Below are positions 1 to 8,952 of a DNA stretch of 45,747 nucleotides, piece after piece. The position numbers and the translations under genes are program-made. Source of the DNA: Clostridia bacterium (GTDB lineage Bacteria > Bacillota > Clostridia > Oscillospirales > CAG-272); the NCBI GenBank assembly GCA_017440665.1, contig JAFSGU010000028.1, positions 1 through 45,747 on the forward strand. The letters are read 5' to 3'. Each line of letters starts with the position of its first letter. The stretch's first letter is position 1. The notes under the pieces were generated by a model. It had not been told where the DNA came from and ran no database searches. It was given only the letters and a program-made list of their open reading frames with translations.

Positions 1-2550
1 GCGTGGGATGAAGATCATACGTATTATATGGTCGCGTATATGGAGGAGCGTTTTGACAGCAACGTGAATAGCTACGAGACGCATTCCTATACGACCGGCG
101 TTTTCCAGGACTGGGAGAATGGCATTTATGACGGCGACGGCGTTCTGGACTACTATTACAGTATGGGTCTTGAGATCGTCTACGGTCAGTCACTTGCTAC
201 CTGCGGTGCAGAGGTTGTCTACAGCAACGCCGTCTATGACAGCGAGCCGGTACTGACCTTCAACGACGCTTTCAATGAAATGAAAGTGAACGGAACTGAA
301 GTTTATCAGTGGCAGGTTCTTGAAGGCAATGAGTGGGTGGATCACGGAAATTACCAATACTCTCCCGAACTGGCTATACAGGGGCTTCTTAAGCATCGGG
401 GCCTTACGGGCAAGCAGGTGCGTCTGAAGATCACCCCCGAGTACGGCGATAAGCGCCCGATCTACTCCAACGTCTGCACGGTGCAGAAGGATCAGAATAC
501 GAGATGGCCCGACTTGGGCAACTTTACCTGGGAAGCAGACCCTGACCATTCCGGAAAATATATTTTAAACACGAATACCTTTAACGACTGGCTCGAGTTG
601 CTGATCTACCCCTATGACTCCGACCGCGATCTTTCCACGTTGGATTGGAGCAAAGCCATAAGCCCGTCCGAAGCCGGACCTGTTGTATTCGATGATCTGG
701 AGGTAGGCGTCTATACCGTTTATGCGCGCTTCAAGGAAACGTCAGATTACGAAGCGGGTACCGAGATCGGATACAGCAAGGTAGTTGTCGGTCCCTACGC
801 AGAGCCTAAAGGCACAAATATTCTCTATGACAATAAGCCTGTTAATGAGATTTTCGTAAAGAAAGGTGAGTGCTTCACGCTTACTGTCGGTCCCGTTCCC
901 ACTAATGCGACGCTGAACAGCACCAACGTAACGACGTGGATGCCTGATACGGAAAAGAGCAATATAATTCAATACTACACAGGCAGCAACGGTCTCTATG
1001 CACCATTTAACAAATCCTTTAGCGGAAGAACGATTGAGTTAATGGCTGATAATTTGGGTTATGTCACAATCAGCGCCGTTACAACACTACCCAACGGTAC
1101 GAGCGCTGTCGAACCCATAACCGTACGTGTAGTTCCGGATAACTACGTGCCCTATACGGTCTCCGTAGTGAACAGAGGTGAAGAAGTTCTCGAGGGCGGC
1201 TCGTTTACGCCTCAGCTGACACTGAAAGGCCGCGTTGAAATGCTCACCAAGCGACGTGCAACCAAGTTTGAAGTCGAGGATCTTCTGGACAGTGAGATTA
1301 AAACGCAGCTTCAAAGCGATACGATAAAGCAACAGCTGAGAGACAGACTCACATGGGCTTTGGTGAATCCTATTCCTCAGCCGGGTATGCCTCCGTACAC
1401 CGAAAGCACCGCCAAGGCGAGCATCAACACCAAGACCGGTGAGATCACACTCAAAGACGCCGCTGTGGCAGGCAATGTGATCAACTTTGTGGGAATACTG
1501 AATGATCCCTACCTCGGACAAATCATCATCCCCGGCTACATTACTGTCGCTGCCGCACCGGAACCGGAGCCTCACACCTGTGATTACGAGGGATATGCCG
1601 TTATAGAGGGCAACCTCAGTACGCATTACCGAGTATGCGAATGCGGCAAGAAGAAAACGGAGCCTCACAGCTTCACGGAATTTTCATCTGAGTCTGCAGG
1701 TAAGATGGTGAGCAAATACGTATGCCCCTGCGGCATCTCTTACAGCAAGACTGTTGATGTACCCGTAAATATACACAGCCATACGCTCGAGTACATGTAT
1801 GACGGCCACGATCACTGGCAGATCTGTACCGACGAAGAATGTCCTGATTCGTTTGAGGGAACGCACGAGGTCCATTCCTTTAAGCAGATCGCCACTGCAG
1901 ACAGCGGAAAGCCCGTTTACGCCTGCTCGGTATGCTCCATGATAATGGATCCGACAGACCCCGGCGGATGTCTCAAGGATAACAGCTGTCCCATGGCTAT
2001 GTTCAAAGACCTTGATATGAACGGCTGGTATCACGACGGCGTTCATTACTGCATCGACAACGGTCTCATGAACGGAACCTCTGCAGATAGGTTCTCACCT
2101 GAGGCCTCAGCGTCCCGTGCTATGATCGTTACGGTGCTTTACAGATTGGAAGGTTCTCCAGAAGTTACTACCTCATCCCCCTTTACCGATCTCAAAGCTG
2201 ATTGGTACAAAAATGCAGTTATTTGGGCGCATGAGAACGGTATCGTAAACGGAACCGGAGGGACAACGTTTGACCCCGACGGTACTCTTACGAGAGAACA
2301 GATCACCACGATCCTTTACAGATACGCTGAGTTCAAGGGATTCGACGTATCAACCAAGAGTTCTCTCGATGCTTTCTCTGACAGCGCGAATGTCGGCAGC
2401 TGGGCAGTTGAGGCAATGTCATGGGCTTACGGAACGGGTCTTATCACCGGTGCGGTTAAAGGCGGAGAAACTATTCTTGATCCTCAGGGTATAGCCTCAC
2501 GTGCACAGGTAGCAACCATCCTTTACAGATTTACAAGGCTTTCAGCTTAA
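1..2550 (+). CDS. SLH-domain surface protein, 5' end outside window
   Basis: The frame is open from base 1, so the true start and signal peptide lie upstream; 849 residues are visible. The C-terminal ~180 residues form three S-layer homology domains (about 668-720, 728-785, 795-849) with the usual FxDL..WY and FxPxxxxSRA/TRE signatures, for example FSPEASASRA and FDPDGTLTRE. SLH domains attach proteins non-covalently to secondary cell-wall polymers. The rest looks like an extracellular, Ig-like beta-rich region. Residues ~520-650 carry repeated Cys/His-rich segments (CECGK, CPCG, CSVC), as in many gut Firmicutes surface proteins. No catalytic motif was recognised. It is separated by 35 bp from the next gene. 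Confidence 0.85.
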   Translation, partial: AWDEDHTYYMVAYMEERFDSNVNSYETHSYTTGVFQDWENGIYDGDGVLDYYYSMGLEIVYGQSLATCGAEVVYSNAVYDSEPVLTFNDAFNEMKVNGTEVYQWQVLEGNEWVDHGNYQYSPELAIQGLLKHRGLTGKQVRLKITPEYGDKRPIYSNVCTVQKDQNTRWPDLGNFTWEADPDHSGKYILNTNTFNDWLELLIYPYDSDRDLSTLDWSKAISPSEAGPVVFDDLEVGVYTVYARFKETSDYEAGTEIGYSKVVVGPYAEPKGTNILYDNKPVNEIFVKKGECFTLTVGPVPTNATLNSTNVTTWMPDTEKSNIIQYYTGSNGLYAPFNKSFSGRTIELMADNLGYVTISAVTTLPNGTSAVEPITVRVVPDNYVPYTVSVVNRGEEVLEGGSFTPQLTLKGRVEMLTKRRATKFEVEDLLDSEIKTQLQSDTIKQQLRDRLTWALVNPIPQPGMPPYTESTAKASINTKTGEITLKDAAVAGNVINFVGILNDPYLGQIIIPGYITVAAAPEPEPHTCDYEGYAVIEGNLSTHYRVCECGKKKTEPHSFTEFSSESAGKMVSKYVCPCGISYSKTVDVPVNIHSHTLEYMYDGHDHWQICTDEECPDSFEGTHEVHSFKQIATADSGKPVYACSVCSMIMDPTDPGGCLKDNSCPMAMFKDLDMNGWYHDGVHYCIDNGLMNGTSADRFSPEASASRAMIVTVLYRLEGSPEVTTSSPFTDLKADWYKNAVIWAHENGIVNGTGGTTFDPDGTLTREQITTILYRYAEFKGFDVSTKSSLDAFSDSANVGSWAVEAMSWAYGTGLITGAVKGGETILDPQGIASRAQVATILYRFTRLSA

Positions 2551-2585
2551 ATGAAAAATATTTTTTAAAAAGGCAGGTAACAAAA

Positions 2586-3029
2586 ATGAGTTACGTAGGA
2601 AAATGGAAGTTTCATTCGATCGGAACGATCAGCGATGACGACAAATGGGTATTCTACAATGCGGAAGAATACCTCAAGTCACCTATGCCCTATATTGATG
2701 AGACCGACGAGGAAGCAGTCGCAGACGAACTGAAGGAGAGACGGCAGACGATCGGCGGTCAGATCGCCGTGTGCGAGGACGGTAAGCTGTATATGCTTAT
2801 GCCTCTTCCCGAAGGAGTATCAAAAGAGGAAGTCAACGGGGCAGCTGCGGCAGGAATTATTAAACTGTACGACGGCATGATGACCGACGAGCCTAAGGCT
2901 TGGGAAGAACGCGACGGTGCGCTCTGGCTGGAGGTCGGAGAAGGCATGAGTGAGGACGGCTGGGTGAAGCTCTCCGGTGATGACGGATATCTTACCTTTA
3001 TGACCACCCGTTATGTAAAAGCGGAATAA
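2586..3029 (+). CDS. conserved hypothetical protein, 147 aa
   Basis: This is a small acidic soluble protein with no signal peptide or membrane segment, starting MSYVGKWKFHSIG. The opening resembles the first strand of lipocalin-like 'GxWxxxS' barrels (also seen in the lipoprotein at 5312), but the match is too weak to name a fold. The start is supported by a purine-rich AGGCAGG about 9 bases upstream. It lies between the SLH protein and a small membrane protein, all on the plus strand and closely spaced, so cotranscription is likely. The function is unknown. Confidence 0.6.
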   Translation: MSYVGKWKFHSIGTISDDDKWVFYNAEEYLKSPMPYIDETDEEAVADELKERRQTIGGQIAVCEDGKLYMLMPLPEGVSKEEVNGAAAAGIIKLYDGMMTDEPKAWEERDGALWLEVGEGMSEDGWVKLSGDDGYLTFMTTRYVKAE

Positions 3030-3038
3030 GGCAGTATT

Positions 3039-3251
3039 TTGAAAAAGCTTTTGCTGATTTCAGGTGTTGCGAGCATTATTGCCGGTGTCATAGCTCTGTT
3101 ATTCTCCGCACTGCAAGGATACGGATATTATCATTTGCTTGACGGGGATACAGATATGTACATCAGATTACATCGAAGAATGATCCTGTTCTTTGTGATC
3201 GGGATCGTTCTTACGGTGAGCGGAGCAGCGTGCCTGACAGTTCACAGATGA
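3039..3251 (+). CDS. small two-helix membrane protein, 70 aa
   Basis: The frame begins with TTG only 9 bases after the preceding stop. It encodes two hydrophobic segments (about residues 4-27 and 48-66) flanking a polar loop rich in Asp and Arg, so it is probably a small integral membrane protein. The ribosome binding site is weak, and translation may be coupled to the upstream gene. No family was recognised. The TTG start is the least certain part, because no in-frame ATG exists before the first helix. Confidence 0.5.
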   Translation: MKKLLLISGVASIIAGVIALLFSALQGYGYYHLLDGDTDMYIRLHRRMILFFVIGIVLTVSGAACLTVHR

Positions 3252-3272
3252 TCATTTGTAAATTTATATATT

Positions 3273-3308
3273 TCTCTGCAGGCGGAGCGACCGCAACAGT
3301 AGCAGAGA
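3273..3308 (+). promoter_or_regulatory. nested stem-loop in the leader of the 3330 gene
   Basis: TCTCTGC (3273-3279) pairs perfectly with GCAGAGA (3302-3308). Inside it, GCGG (3282-3285) pairs with CCGC (3291-3294). There is no following T-run, so this looks like a structured leader or mRNA processing/stability element 20 bases ahead of the start codon, not an intrinsic terminator. Confidence 0.35.
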
Positions 3309-3329
3309 CTTTACAGGGAGGAATAGAAT

Positions 3330-3941
3330 ATGAGTCTTTTTGATTCGTTAAAAAATGCAGCACTCTCCGCACTGAAGAGAGAGTCAAGAAAAGCCGTAAG
3401 CAAAACAGTTAACACTGCCGTAAATAATATCGGCAAGGGCAGAAATCACACCGAAAAATTTACGTTTGAAGCACTTCCGACAAATGTTGATGAGCTGAAA
3501 GCACTTCCCGAGGCAAAGATGGACACCGCTTTCAAGACAACCGCGCTGACGATACTTGCGCTCAGCAGGTACGAAGCGGATCCGGAAGCCACCTATGCGA
3601 TGCTTTCTTTCCTGAAGGGGCCCGAGGAGTTCAATACCAGCGAAAAGAACTTTATGAAGGACCGTCTGACGGGCAAGGAATATAAGGTTCGTTCCTTCTT
3701 TGAGGGAGCAACACCGGACAATGACTACACGCCAAACAAACCGTATGTCATCTCGGTTATCGAAAACCCTTATTCCTTCGATAATGAAAACTGGGCTACC
3801 TTGTACGTGACAAGCGGAGGTGCGGATAATCCGAGAAACATCAAGCTGAGAAAGAAGCCCTCCACAGGTGAGTGGTTCTTAAACGATATTCAGTGTCTCG
3901 GCGACATCAGACTGCCGAAATCCGAGGATAAGTGGGCGTAA
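3330..3941 (+). CDS. conserved hypothetical protein, DUF6935-like, 203 aa
   Basis: This is a soluble protein with an amphipathic, basic N-terminus (MSLFDSLKNAALSALKRESR). A body follows with LPTNVDELKALPEAKMDTAF and a beta-rich C-terminal half ending in a WFLNDIQCLGDIRLP block. From memory this pattern matches an uncharacterised family (DUF6935) common in Clostridia, often near DUF4428-like zinc-ribbon genes such as the one at 4459; this is recognition, not a search result. The start is set by GGGAGGA about 6-11 bases upstream. The gene abuts the next reading frame. Confidence 0.65.
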   Translation: MSLFDSLKNAALSALKRESRKAVSKTVNTAVNNIGKGRNHTEKFTFEALPTNVDELKALPEAKMDTAFKTTALTILALSRYEADPEATYAMLSFLKGPEEFNTSEKNFMKDRLTGKEYKVRSFFEGATPDNDYTPNKPYVISVIENPYSFDNENWATLYVTSGGADNPRNIKLRKKPSTGEWFLNDIQCLGDIRLPKSEDKWA

Positions 3942-3946
3942 GCGGA

Positions 3947-4381
3947 ATGAAAACTGATCTGTTCGACAGCGGATACTTCCGGATCATTGTCCCGGCTGAC
4001 TGGATGGCTTTTTTCGGCATTGACAGCGAATGCAGGACAACGCAGAAAAAAGTACATATCTTTAAAGATGCCAAGCTCGAAACAGACATTTTCACTCACG
4101 CTGGCATCACGATATGCTTTTTCAACAGGCAGGATTATTATCTTTCCCCCAAGTTTATCTACGATAATGTAGAGGACATGGAGGTGTTTACACTCGGCGC
4201 ATACACATGGAACGGATACACCTGCACCAGTCTCGGCTATCCCTATACAATGCTGGAAGCCAAGCATGACGGATGCGTATTTCAGGTAATGATCCTGATG
4301 AAAAACGGCGAACACGAGGTCTCGCTTAATGATGCAGATGTCCGGTCGATCATCGAAAGCATATCGATCTGCAATGAATAA
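3947..4381 (+). CDS. conserved hypothetical protein, about 144 aa
   Basis: This soluble protein of unknown function begins MKTDLFDSGYFRIIVPADW and ends in IIESISICNE. The 'xGYFxIxVPxxW' opening resembles small beta-sheet proteins that describe themselves only as hypothetical. The ATG lies 6 bases after the upstream stop. An in-frame GTG at 3932, with GAGGAT just before it, would add five residues and overlap the upstream gene, so the start is uncertain. Its position between a DUF6935-like and a zinc-ribbon protein suggests a common operon. Confidence 0.55.
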   Translation: MKTDLFDSGYFRIIVPADWMAFFGIDSECRTTQKKVHIFKDAKLETDIFTHAGITICFFNRQDYYLSPKFIYDNVEDMEVFTLGAYTWNGYTCTSLGYPYTMLEAKHDGCVFQVMILMKNGEHEVSLNDADVRSIIESISICNE

Positions 4382-4401
4382 CTACATTGTTAATATATTT
4401 T

Positions 4402-4424
4402 GCAGTTCGTATGTTATGAACTGC
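4402..4424 (+). promoter_or_regulatory. short hairpin between 3947 and 4459 genes
   Basis: GCAGTTC (4402-4408) and GAACTGC (4418-4424) form a perfect 7-bp stem with a 9-base loop. It is not followed by a T-run. It could be a weak attenuator or an mRNA boundary; no promoter boxes were convincingly seen in this gap. Confidence 0.3.
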
Positions 4425-4458
4425 CTACGCAAAACATGATGAAAGGACGGATAAATAT

Positions 4459-5289
4459 ATGGGTTTATTCAGCAAAGAAGCCTGTACCTTTTGCGGTACT
4501 GAGGTAGGAGCACTGAAACGCTCCAAACTGGCAACGAAAGAGTTTATCTGCAACGAATGCAAACGCAAAACCAATTACTTCGCAAGAATGAGTTACACCT
4601 CCAGAGATGCCGCCCGGCACATGATGGACACACTGGCTCAGGAAGCCGCTGACTTTGAGGCCAGCTTTGATACGGCTGAGGGCAGATTTGCCAAGGCCGA
4701 GCGCAGCTTCAACACCTGGGATTTGGGCAGCAAGCGTATCCACTATCGCTCCAACACCACCATCGGCGCATTCCAGCTTAACATGAGCGAAATGAGCCGC
4801 TACGAGGTCAACCCTGTTTTCTGGTTCGACACCATGATCCCTTATGAGTTCAAGGGTGAGGGAGATGATTTTTTCTCTGAAACGCACAGAAGCAAATTCA
4901 TGGACGCCGCTGCCAACCACGTGGAGGTCGATGTGACCAAAGGTGATGATGGCAAGGTTATTCACTGCATGATCACCATTCCTTATGACGATGCCTGTAT
5001 CCGTGAGATAAAAATCGAATCGGACACAGACGATGCAGCACCTTTCTATGATCTGGCCGACAGGATCAACAGTGACCGCAGAGCATGGCTTGGTAAGGCT
5101 GAGTTCGATGCAGAACGTAAGAACAGAATGCAGGTGCGCAACCTGGGCGATACTGCCGCAGCAGCTCTCAAAGCGGCTGTGTCCGGCGGCGATGCAACTG
5201 AGGCCGTGAAAAAGGGTATTGACATGGCTAACGATATTGAAGAAGGAAAAGTGAAACAAAGCTTTTGGGGCAAGCTGTTCAAAAAGTAA
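4459..5289 (+). CDS. DUF4428-like zinc-ribbon protein, 276 aa
   Basis: The N-terminus carries a four-cysteine zinc ribbon: C9-x2-C12 and C31-x2-C34, with the spacing and surrounding CTFCGTEVG / FICNEC typical of DUF4428-type proteins. A predicted coiled, Ala/Glu-rich stretch follows (about 50-90). A beta-rich central region comes next, then a C-terminal amphipathic helix region ending in WGKLFKK. It has no signal peptide, so it is probably cytoplasmic or peripherally membrane-bound. The start is preceded by GAAAGGACGG. The gene is followed after 22 bp by a lipoprotein gene. The molecular role is unknown. Confidence 0.7.
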   Translation: MGLFSKEACTFCGTEVGALKRSKLATKEFICNECKRKTNYFARMSYTSRDAARHMMDTLAQEAADFEASFDTAEGRFAKAERSFNTWDLGSKRIHYRSNTTIGAFQLNMSEMSRYEVNPVFWFDTMIPYEFKGEGDDFFSETHRSKFMDAAANHVEVDVTKGDDGKVIHCMITIPYDDACIREIKIESDTDDAAPFYDLADRINSDRRAWLGKAEFDAERKNRMQVRNLGDTAAAALKAAVSGGDATEAVKKGIDMANDIEEGKVKQSFWGKLFKK

Positions 5290-5311
5290 TAAGCACAAGG
5301 AGAACGATATA

Positions 5312-6649
5312 ATGAAAAAGTTTTTAGCAATCATCCTTGCATTTGTAATGCTGCTGTCACTGACAGCCTGCGGCAACAAGGAAAATCCTGAAGAATCATC
5401 TAAGACACCTGCGGAGTCCACAGGTGAAGTTTCCAAAGAAGTCAAGTCCGTTATAACTCAGTATGGCAGCAACCCTGACTATGAAGTTTACACAGCTACT
5501 ATCTACTGTCCTGAAGGCGCTTACTTCGACGAAGACGAGTATGCAGAGTTCCAGACAGACGGCTATATCAATGATTTCTGGGTCTATGACGATGTACGAG
5601 AGTACAACGCTTATTCCACTGTCTATTGGAGCCGCGACATCTACAAAGAAGGCGACGAGCTTCCACAGGGCTACGGCATTGTGGAGCAGCTATACTTTGA
5701 GGGCAAAGTCGCACCTGAGACAGAAGCAGAGTATCCTGAGTACAATCAGAAGGTAACTGACCTTGGCTTCAAATGGGAGGACAAGGACGTAAAGCTCATT
5801 GAGACTACATATACCTCTGCCGATGATTATGATTACAGTGAAGTATTTGTTGGTGTCGAATACACGCACTACTTCTGGATAGTCAAGGACGGCGGCGAAG
5901 TTGAAGATGGCGTCACAGCACCGGGACTTTTTGGTTTCGATATAAGCGGCGGGGATATTACTGAGGATCAGTACGCATGGATCGCAGGCCAACTCTTTGG
6001 CGTTGACAGCGGCAGAACATGGCCGTTGGAGGGTGAAGAAGAGACCGAAGCTCCCGTGATCAATGTAGATGCTTCCAAGCTGTTGGGTACTTGGCTGCAG
6101 CGTGACAGCGACTGGGACGACACCTTCATTTTCAATGCGGACGGAACCGGTGTTGTGATCAGCGGCCCTGAGTATCCCTTTACCTATGCTGTCAGCGGTG
6201 ACATTCTCACCCTGACTTATGATGACGGAGACAAGGAAGAGTTCACCATCTCTGTAGACGGAGATTTGCTGACCATGATCGATAAGTGGGGCGATGAACT
6301 GCTGCTGGATAAGAAAGCAGAAGAAACGGCCGAACTGAAGAATGACCAGACCGAGGCTACTAAGCCTGCTGAGCCTACCATAAAGGAATTGATCATCGGC
6401 ACCTGGGAGGATCAGGAAACCGAATACAAAGAAACCTTTACCTTTAATAAGGACGGCACCGGCAAGTACAGCTTCGAAGACGGCGGCCATTGGGAGTACA
6501 CCTTCACCTACACTTGGTACGATGGTGACTATCTGGAGTTCGTTTATGATGATGACGGCACCGTAGGTGGATTTACCGTGCGTATCGAAGGCGATGTGAT
6601 GTATCTCTCTAACACGGCTGTTGCGGATATGCCGCTTGTCCGCAAATAA
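5312..6649 (+). CDS. lipoprotein with lipocalin-like repeats, 445 aa
   Basis: A lipoprotein signal peptide ends in the lipobox LTAC (lipidated Cys20), followed by a Ser/Glu/Thr-rich linker. After a unique N-terminal domain there are two repeats, each starting with a G-T-W motif. The first (LLGTWLQRDSDWDDTFIF, ~255-325) and the second (IIGTWEDQETEYKETFTF, ~355-440) both continue with a 'NxDGTG' turn and a YTYTW-like strand. This is the pattern of small lipocalin-like/DUF5640-type barrels in Firmicutes lipoproteins. It acts at the outer face of the membrane. No enzymatic residues are evident. AAGGAG lies 8-13 bases before the ATG. Confidence 0.7.
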   Translation: MKKFLAIILAFVMLLSLTACGNKENPEESSKTPAESTGEVSKEVKSVITQYGSNPDYEVYTATIYCPEGAYFDEDEYAEFQTDGYINDFWVYDDVREYNAYSTVYWSRDIYKEGDELPQGYGIVEQLYFEGKVAPETEAEYPEYNQKVTDLGFKWEDKDVKLIETTYTSADDYDYSEVFVGVEYTHYFWIVKDGGEVEDGVTAPGLFGFDISGGDITEDQYAWIAGQLFGVDSGRTWPLEGEEETEAPVINVDASKLLGTWLQRDSDWDDTFIFNADGTGVVISGPEYPFTYAVSGDILTLTYDDGDKEEFTISVDGDLLTMIDKWGDELLLDKKAEETAELKNDQTEATKPAEPTIKELIIGTWEDQETEYKETFTFNKDGTGKYSFEDGGHWEYTFTYTWYDGDYLEFVYDDDGTVGGFTVRIEGDVMYLSNTAVADMPLVRK

Positions 6650-6665
6650 GAAATAGTCTCTGCAA

Positions 6666-6699
6666 GGGGGCGAACAGTTTTTTTCGCTGTTCGTCCCCC
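6666..6699 (+). terminator. strong hairpin between two lipoprotein genes
   Basis: GGGGGCGAACAG (6666-6677) pairs with CTGTTCG-T-CCCCC (6687-6699), leaving one bulged T and a loop of mostly T. The T-rich stretch is in the loop and not after the stem, so as an intrinsic terminator it is imperfect. It may act as an attenuator or a transcript end barrier. Confidence 0.45.
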
Positions 6700-6720
6700 T
6701 GTATACAGAAAGGAATATTT

Positions 6721-8025
6721 ATGAAAAGAATCATTTGCGTGTTGCTTTTCGCCTGTATGCTCCTATGCTTTGCTTCCTGCGGTGAGAATACGGAGCATTC
6801 CCCGGAGACGGAAAGCATAGATGCGACCGAAAGTCAGAGCTCGACCGAAAGTACCGAAAACAACCAAGGAGAGGAAACGGATGAAATGCGTGTACTGACG
6901 CTTGAAAAGGCATTGCATACGTCTTATGAATGGGCAGATGATTACGACAGGGCGCTTGTTCGAAGTGAGCATTCCTGTGTGACACTGGGGCAGGCGGATG
7001 CAGATGCATATCCGGAAATGGCGCAGGTGCTCAGCCAAATCGCCACCATGCAGGAAAATGCCATGCTGGACGAGTTTGATAACCTGGTCAGCTTCGCCCG
7101 GGAAGAATTGGCTGCAGATCGCGATGGCTTTGAAACCAATGTATCAACATTGGATGTTCAGGTGCGCCGTGCGGACAGTCTTGTCATCAGCTTGCTGTCA
7201 GATTCTTATTCACATTACGGTCAGATTGAAAACTACAGAGCCTTTCACGGGAGCAATTACGATACCCAAAGTGGCAGAGAACTTATGTTGAATGATGTGG
7301 TAAACGTCAATAACGATCTGGCGAAAGCTGTGGAAAAAGAGCTCACCACTTCTGTGTGGGCGGGTGATTTTTATTCTGAAACTTCTGTTGAGGATTATTT
7401 TGCCAACACTCCCTACGACAGCTTTAGCTGGACGGTGGATTACACCGGCGTGACCTTCTACTTTGCGGTCGGAGATCTGAGTGACGACGGTATGATGACG
7501 GCAACCGTTTGCTTTGCTGAGTATCCGGAACTGTTCAATGAAAAATATCTGGTTGCTCCGACAGAATATGCGGTTGAAATCCCCCTTGATATTTCCTTCT
7601 TTGCAGAGCTGGACACAGACAATGCTTTAGAGGCAATATCCGTATCCGGATGGTACAACGATGAACGAAACCACTATATGGATTATGGCATCTACACAGA
7701 TACTGACGGTCGGTATTACGAGGAGGAATGCTATACCTATGATTTGCACCCCTATTATGTAAAGGCTGCAGACGGGAATTTTGTGTACTTGTTCTGTGAG
7801 GACGTTGAAGAGGACCGGCGGGAGATGCGTCTGGTTGTTTTAAGCTTGAACGCGGACGGCAGCGTTACAAAGGCAGGCGAGATGAATGTCAGCCCATCCT
7901 GGCTTACTGATAACAAATTTATAGTACCGACTGATCCGGGCAAGTTAATTTTGGACGATGGGGATAATGACACAAAAAAAGTGGTATTTGCTGTTGGAAA
8001 TAACGGCATGCCCGTGCTGAAATAA
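6721..8025 (+). CDS. lipoprotein with PdaC/RsiV-like (DUF3298) region
   Basis: The signal peptide ends at FASC (lipidated Cys20), followed by a Glu/Ser/Thr-rich spacer. Residues ~85-260 have the organisation of the PdaC/RsiV-like plus DUF3298 module. A QVRRADSLVISLLSDSYSH strand pair comes first, then a Y-R-A-F-x-G-x-NYDTQSGREL block ('fully folded, sets vocal default' of this family: L-x-D-V), and then VTFYFAVGDL. Proteins with this module include anti-sigma factor RsiV, which binds lysozyme, and cell-wall deacetylases; here no polysaccharide deacetylase domain follows. The ~170-residue C-terminal part is unassigned. It is likely a surface-exposed sensor or binding protein. Confidence in the family is moderate. 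Confidence 0.6.
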   Translation: MKRIICVLLFACMLLCFASCGENTEHSPETESIDATESQSSTESTENNQGEETDEMRVLTLEKALHTSYEWADDYDRALVRSEHSCVTLGQADADAYPEMAQVLSQIATMQENAMLDEFDNLVSFAREELAADRDGFETNVSTLDVQVRRADSLVISLLSDSYSHYGQIENYRAFHGSNYDTQSGRELMLNDVVNVNNDLAKAVEKELTTSVWAGDFYSETSVEDYFANTPYDSFSWTVDYTGVTFYFAVGDLSDDGMMTATVCFAEYPELFNEKYLVAPTEYAVEIPLDISFFAELDTDNALEAISVSGWYNDERNHYMDYGIYTDTDGRYYEEECYTYDLHPYYVKAADGNFVYLFCEDVEEDRREMRLVVLSLNADGSVTKAGEMNVSPSWLTDNKFIVPTDPGKLILDDGDNDTKKVVFAVGNNGMPVLK

Positions 8026-8036
8026 GGAGAAAATCT

Positions 8037-8696
8037 ATGTATTTTTCTAAATATCACAGTGGGCTTTGCTTCATCGACCGTGGTATGGGAAATCTTGAGA
8101 TAAGCGGCAAGGGCAGTATTTCTGCTTCGGATACCGAGACATGGAATCCCGACGAAAGCTGGAAGGAGCAGTGCGCCGTGCTGACGGTGTGCGACGGAAT
8201 TACGGCGATCTGCGTCGGCGTGCTCGAACAGTTCCCGAACATGGTGAAGCTGCACCTGCCGAAATCCGTAACGCGCATCGATATGACCGACGAGCTGAAT
8301 ACGCTTCTTCACACAAACGATGTACTTGTTCATGCAGCGTATGGCTCATACGGAGATACCGTCGCACAGAATAACGGACTGCGGTTCCTGCCGGAGAATA
8401 TCGAGCTTGCCTGGTGTCGGGACGAGGAGCATGACGAGAGCACCAAGCTGGTACTGCGCTTCTACGAGGACGGCTCGATGGATCTTCTGTACGACATTTT
8501 CACCGCCGGCATCTCGGCAGGATCGAACGGCGGCGCATCGCTGGATCGGCCTATGCCGGAAGAGTATTACCCGGGATGCACACTTGAAGAGTTTGCAGAT
8601 ATGTTTTCGGCACGGTATCACGAGCAAATCATTAACAATTCCGAGTTGAAGATTTTTCTCCAGCGCGAAGCCGAACGCAAAAACAAGGATAAATGA
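8037..8696 (+). CDS. conserved hypothetical protein, possible LRR-like segment
   Basis: This is a soluble 219-residue protein. Residues ~40-85 (LTVCDGITAICVGVLEQFP, then MVKLHLPKSVTRI) resemble one or two BspA-type leucine-rich repeats, in which 'I..I....F.....L..I.LP.SVT.I' recurs. The C-terminal half is Glu/Asp-rich and ends in basic residues. It starts 11 bases after the previous stop with AAGGAG in place, so it is cotranscribed with the lipoprotein gene. The function is unknown. Confidence 0.6.
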   Translation: MYFSKYHSGLCFIDRGMGNLEISGKGSISASDTETWNPDESWKEQCAVLTVCDGITAICVGVLEQFPNMVKLHLPKSVTRIDMTDELNTLLHTNDVLVHAAYGSYGDTVAQNNGLRFLPENIELAWCRDEEHDESTKLVLRFYEDGSMDLLYDIFTAGISAGSNGGASLDRPMPEEYYPGCTLEEFADMFSARYHEQIINNSELKIFLQREAERKNKDK

Positions 8697-8710
8697 GAGG
8701 AGAATACAAG

Positions 8711-8839
8711 ATGGCGGAGATTTCCGCAAACGGCAAACCGCGCATGGTTGCCACAAACAGTCAGAAAAATCCGGAAGAATACCTCTCGGAACATCGGATT
8801 CTGGAACGCCGTGTCAGCGGAAGAATTAAGGTGGGATGA
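8711..8839 (+). CDS. short ORF with strong RBS, 42 aa
   Basis: A GAGGAG box 9-14 bases upstream precedes ATG and a 42-residue basic/polar frame (start MAEISANGKPRMVATN, end VSGRIKVG). It begins 14 bases after the preceding gene's stop. It may be a genuine small protein, or the surviving N-terminus of a gene whose remainder was lost, since the downstream sequence up to the terminator at 8920 has no continuation. No family was recognised. Confidence 0.4.
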   Translation: MAEISANGKPRMVATNSQKNPEEYLSEHRILERRVSGRIKVG

Positions 8840-8919
8840 TGGGATGATTGTAAAGAATGGATTCTCCATTCAGTGACTTCCTCAGTGAGAATGACTGATC
8901 GGTGCCCCCTCATACACAG

Positions 8920-8952
8920 AAAGACGCACTCTCACGAATGCGTCTTTTTTTT
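8920..8952 (+). terminator. intrinsic terminator of the 1-8839 gene run
   Basis: AAAGACGCA (8920-8928) pairs with TGCGTCTTT (8939-8947) around a 10-base loop, and the T-run continues to 8952. This is a canonical rho-independent terminator reading plus. Confidence 0.85.

Noticed and set aside
4465-5445. Minus-strand frame of 326 codons
   Set aside because: It overlaps the zinc-ribbon gene and the signal peptide of the lipoprotein, both of which have RBS and family features.
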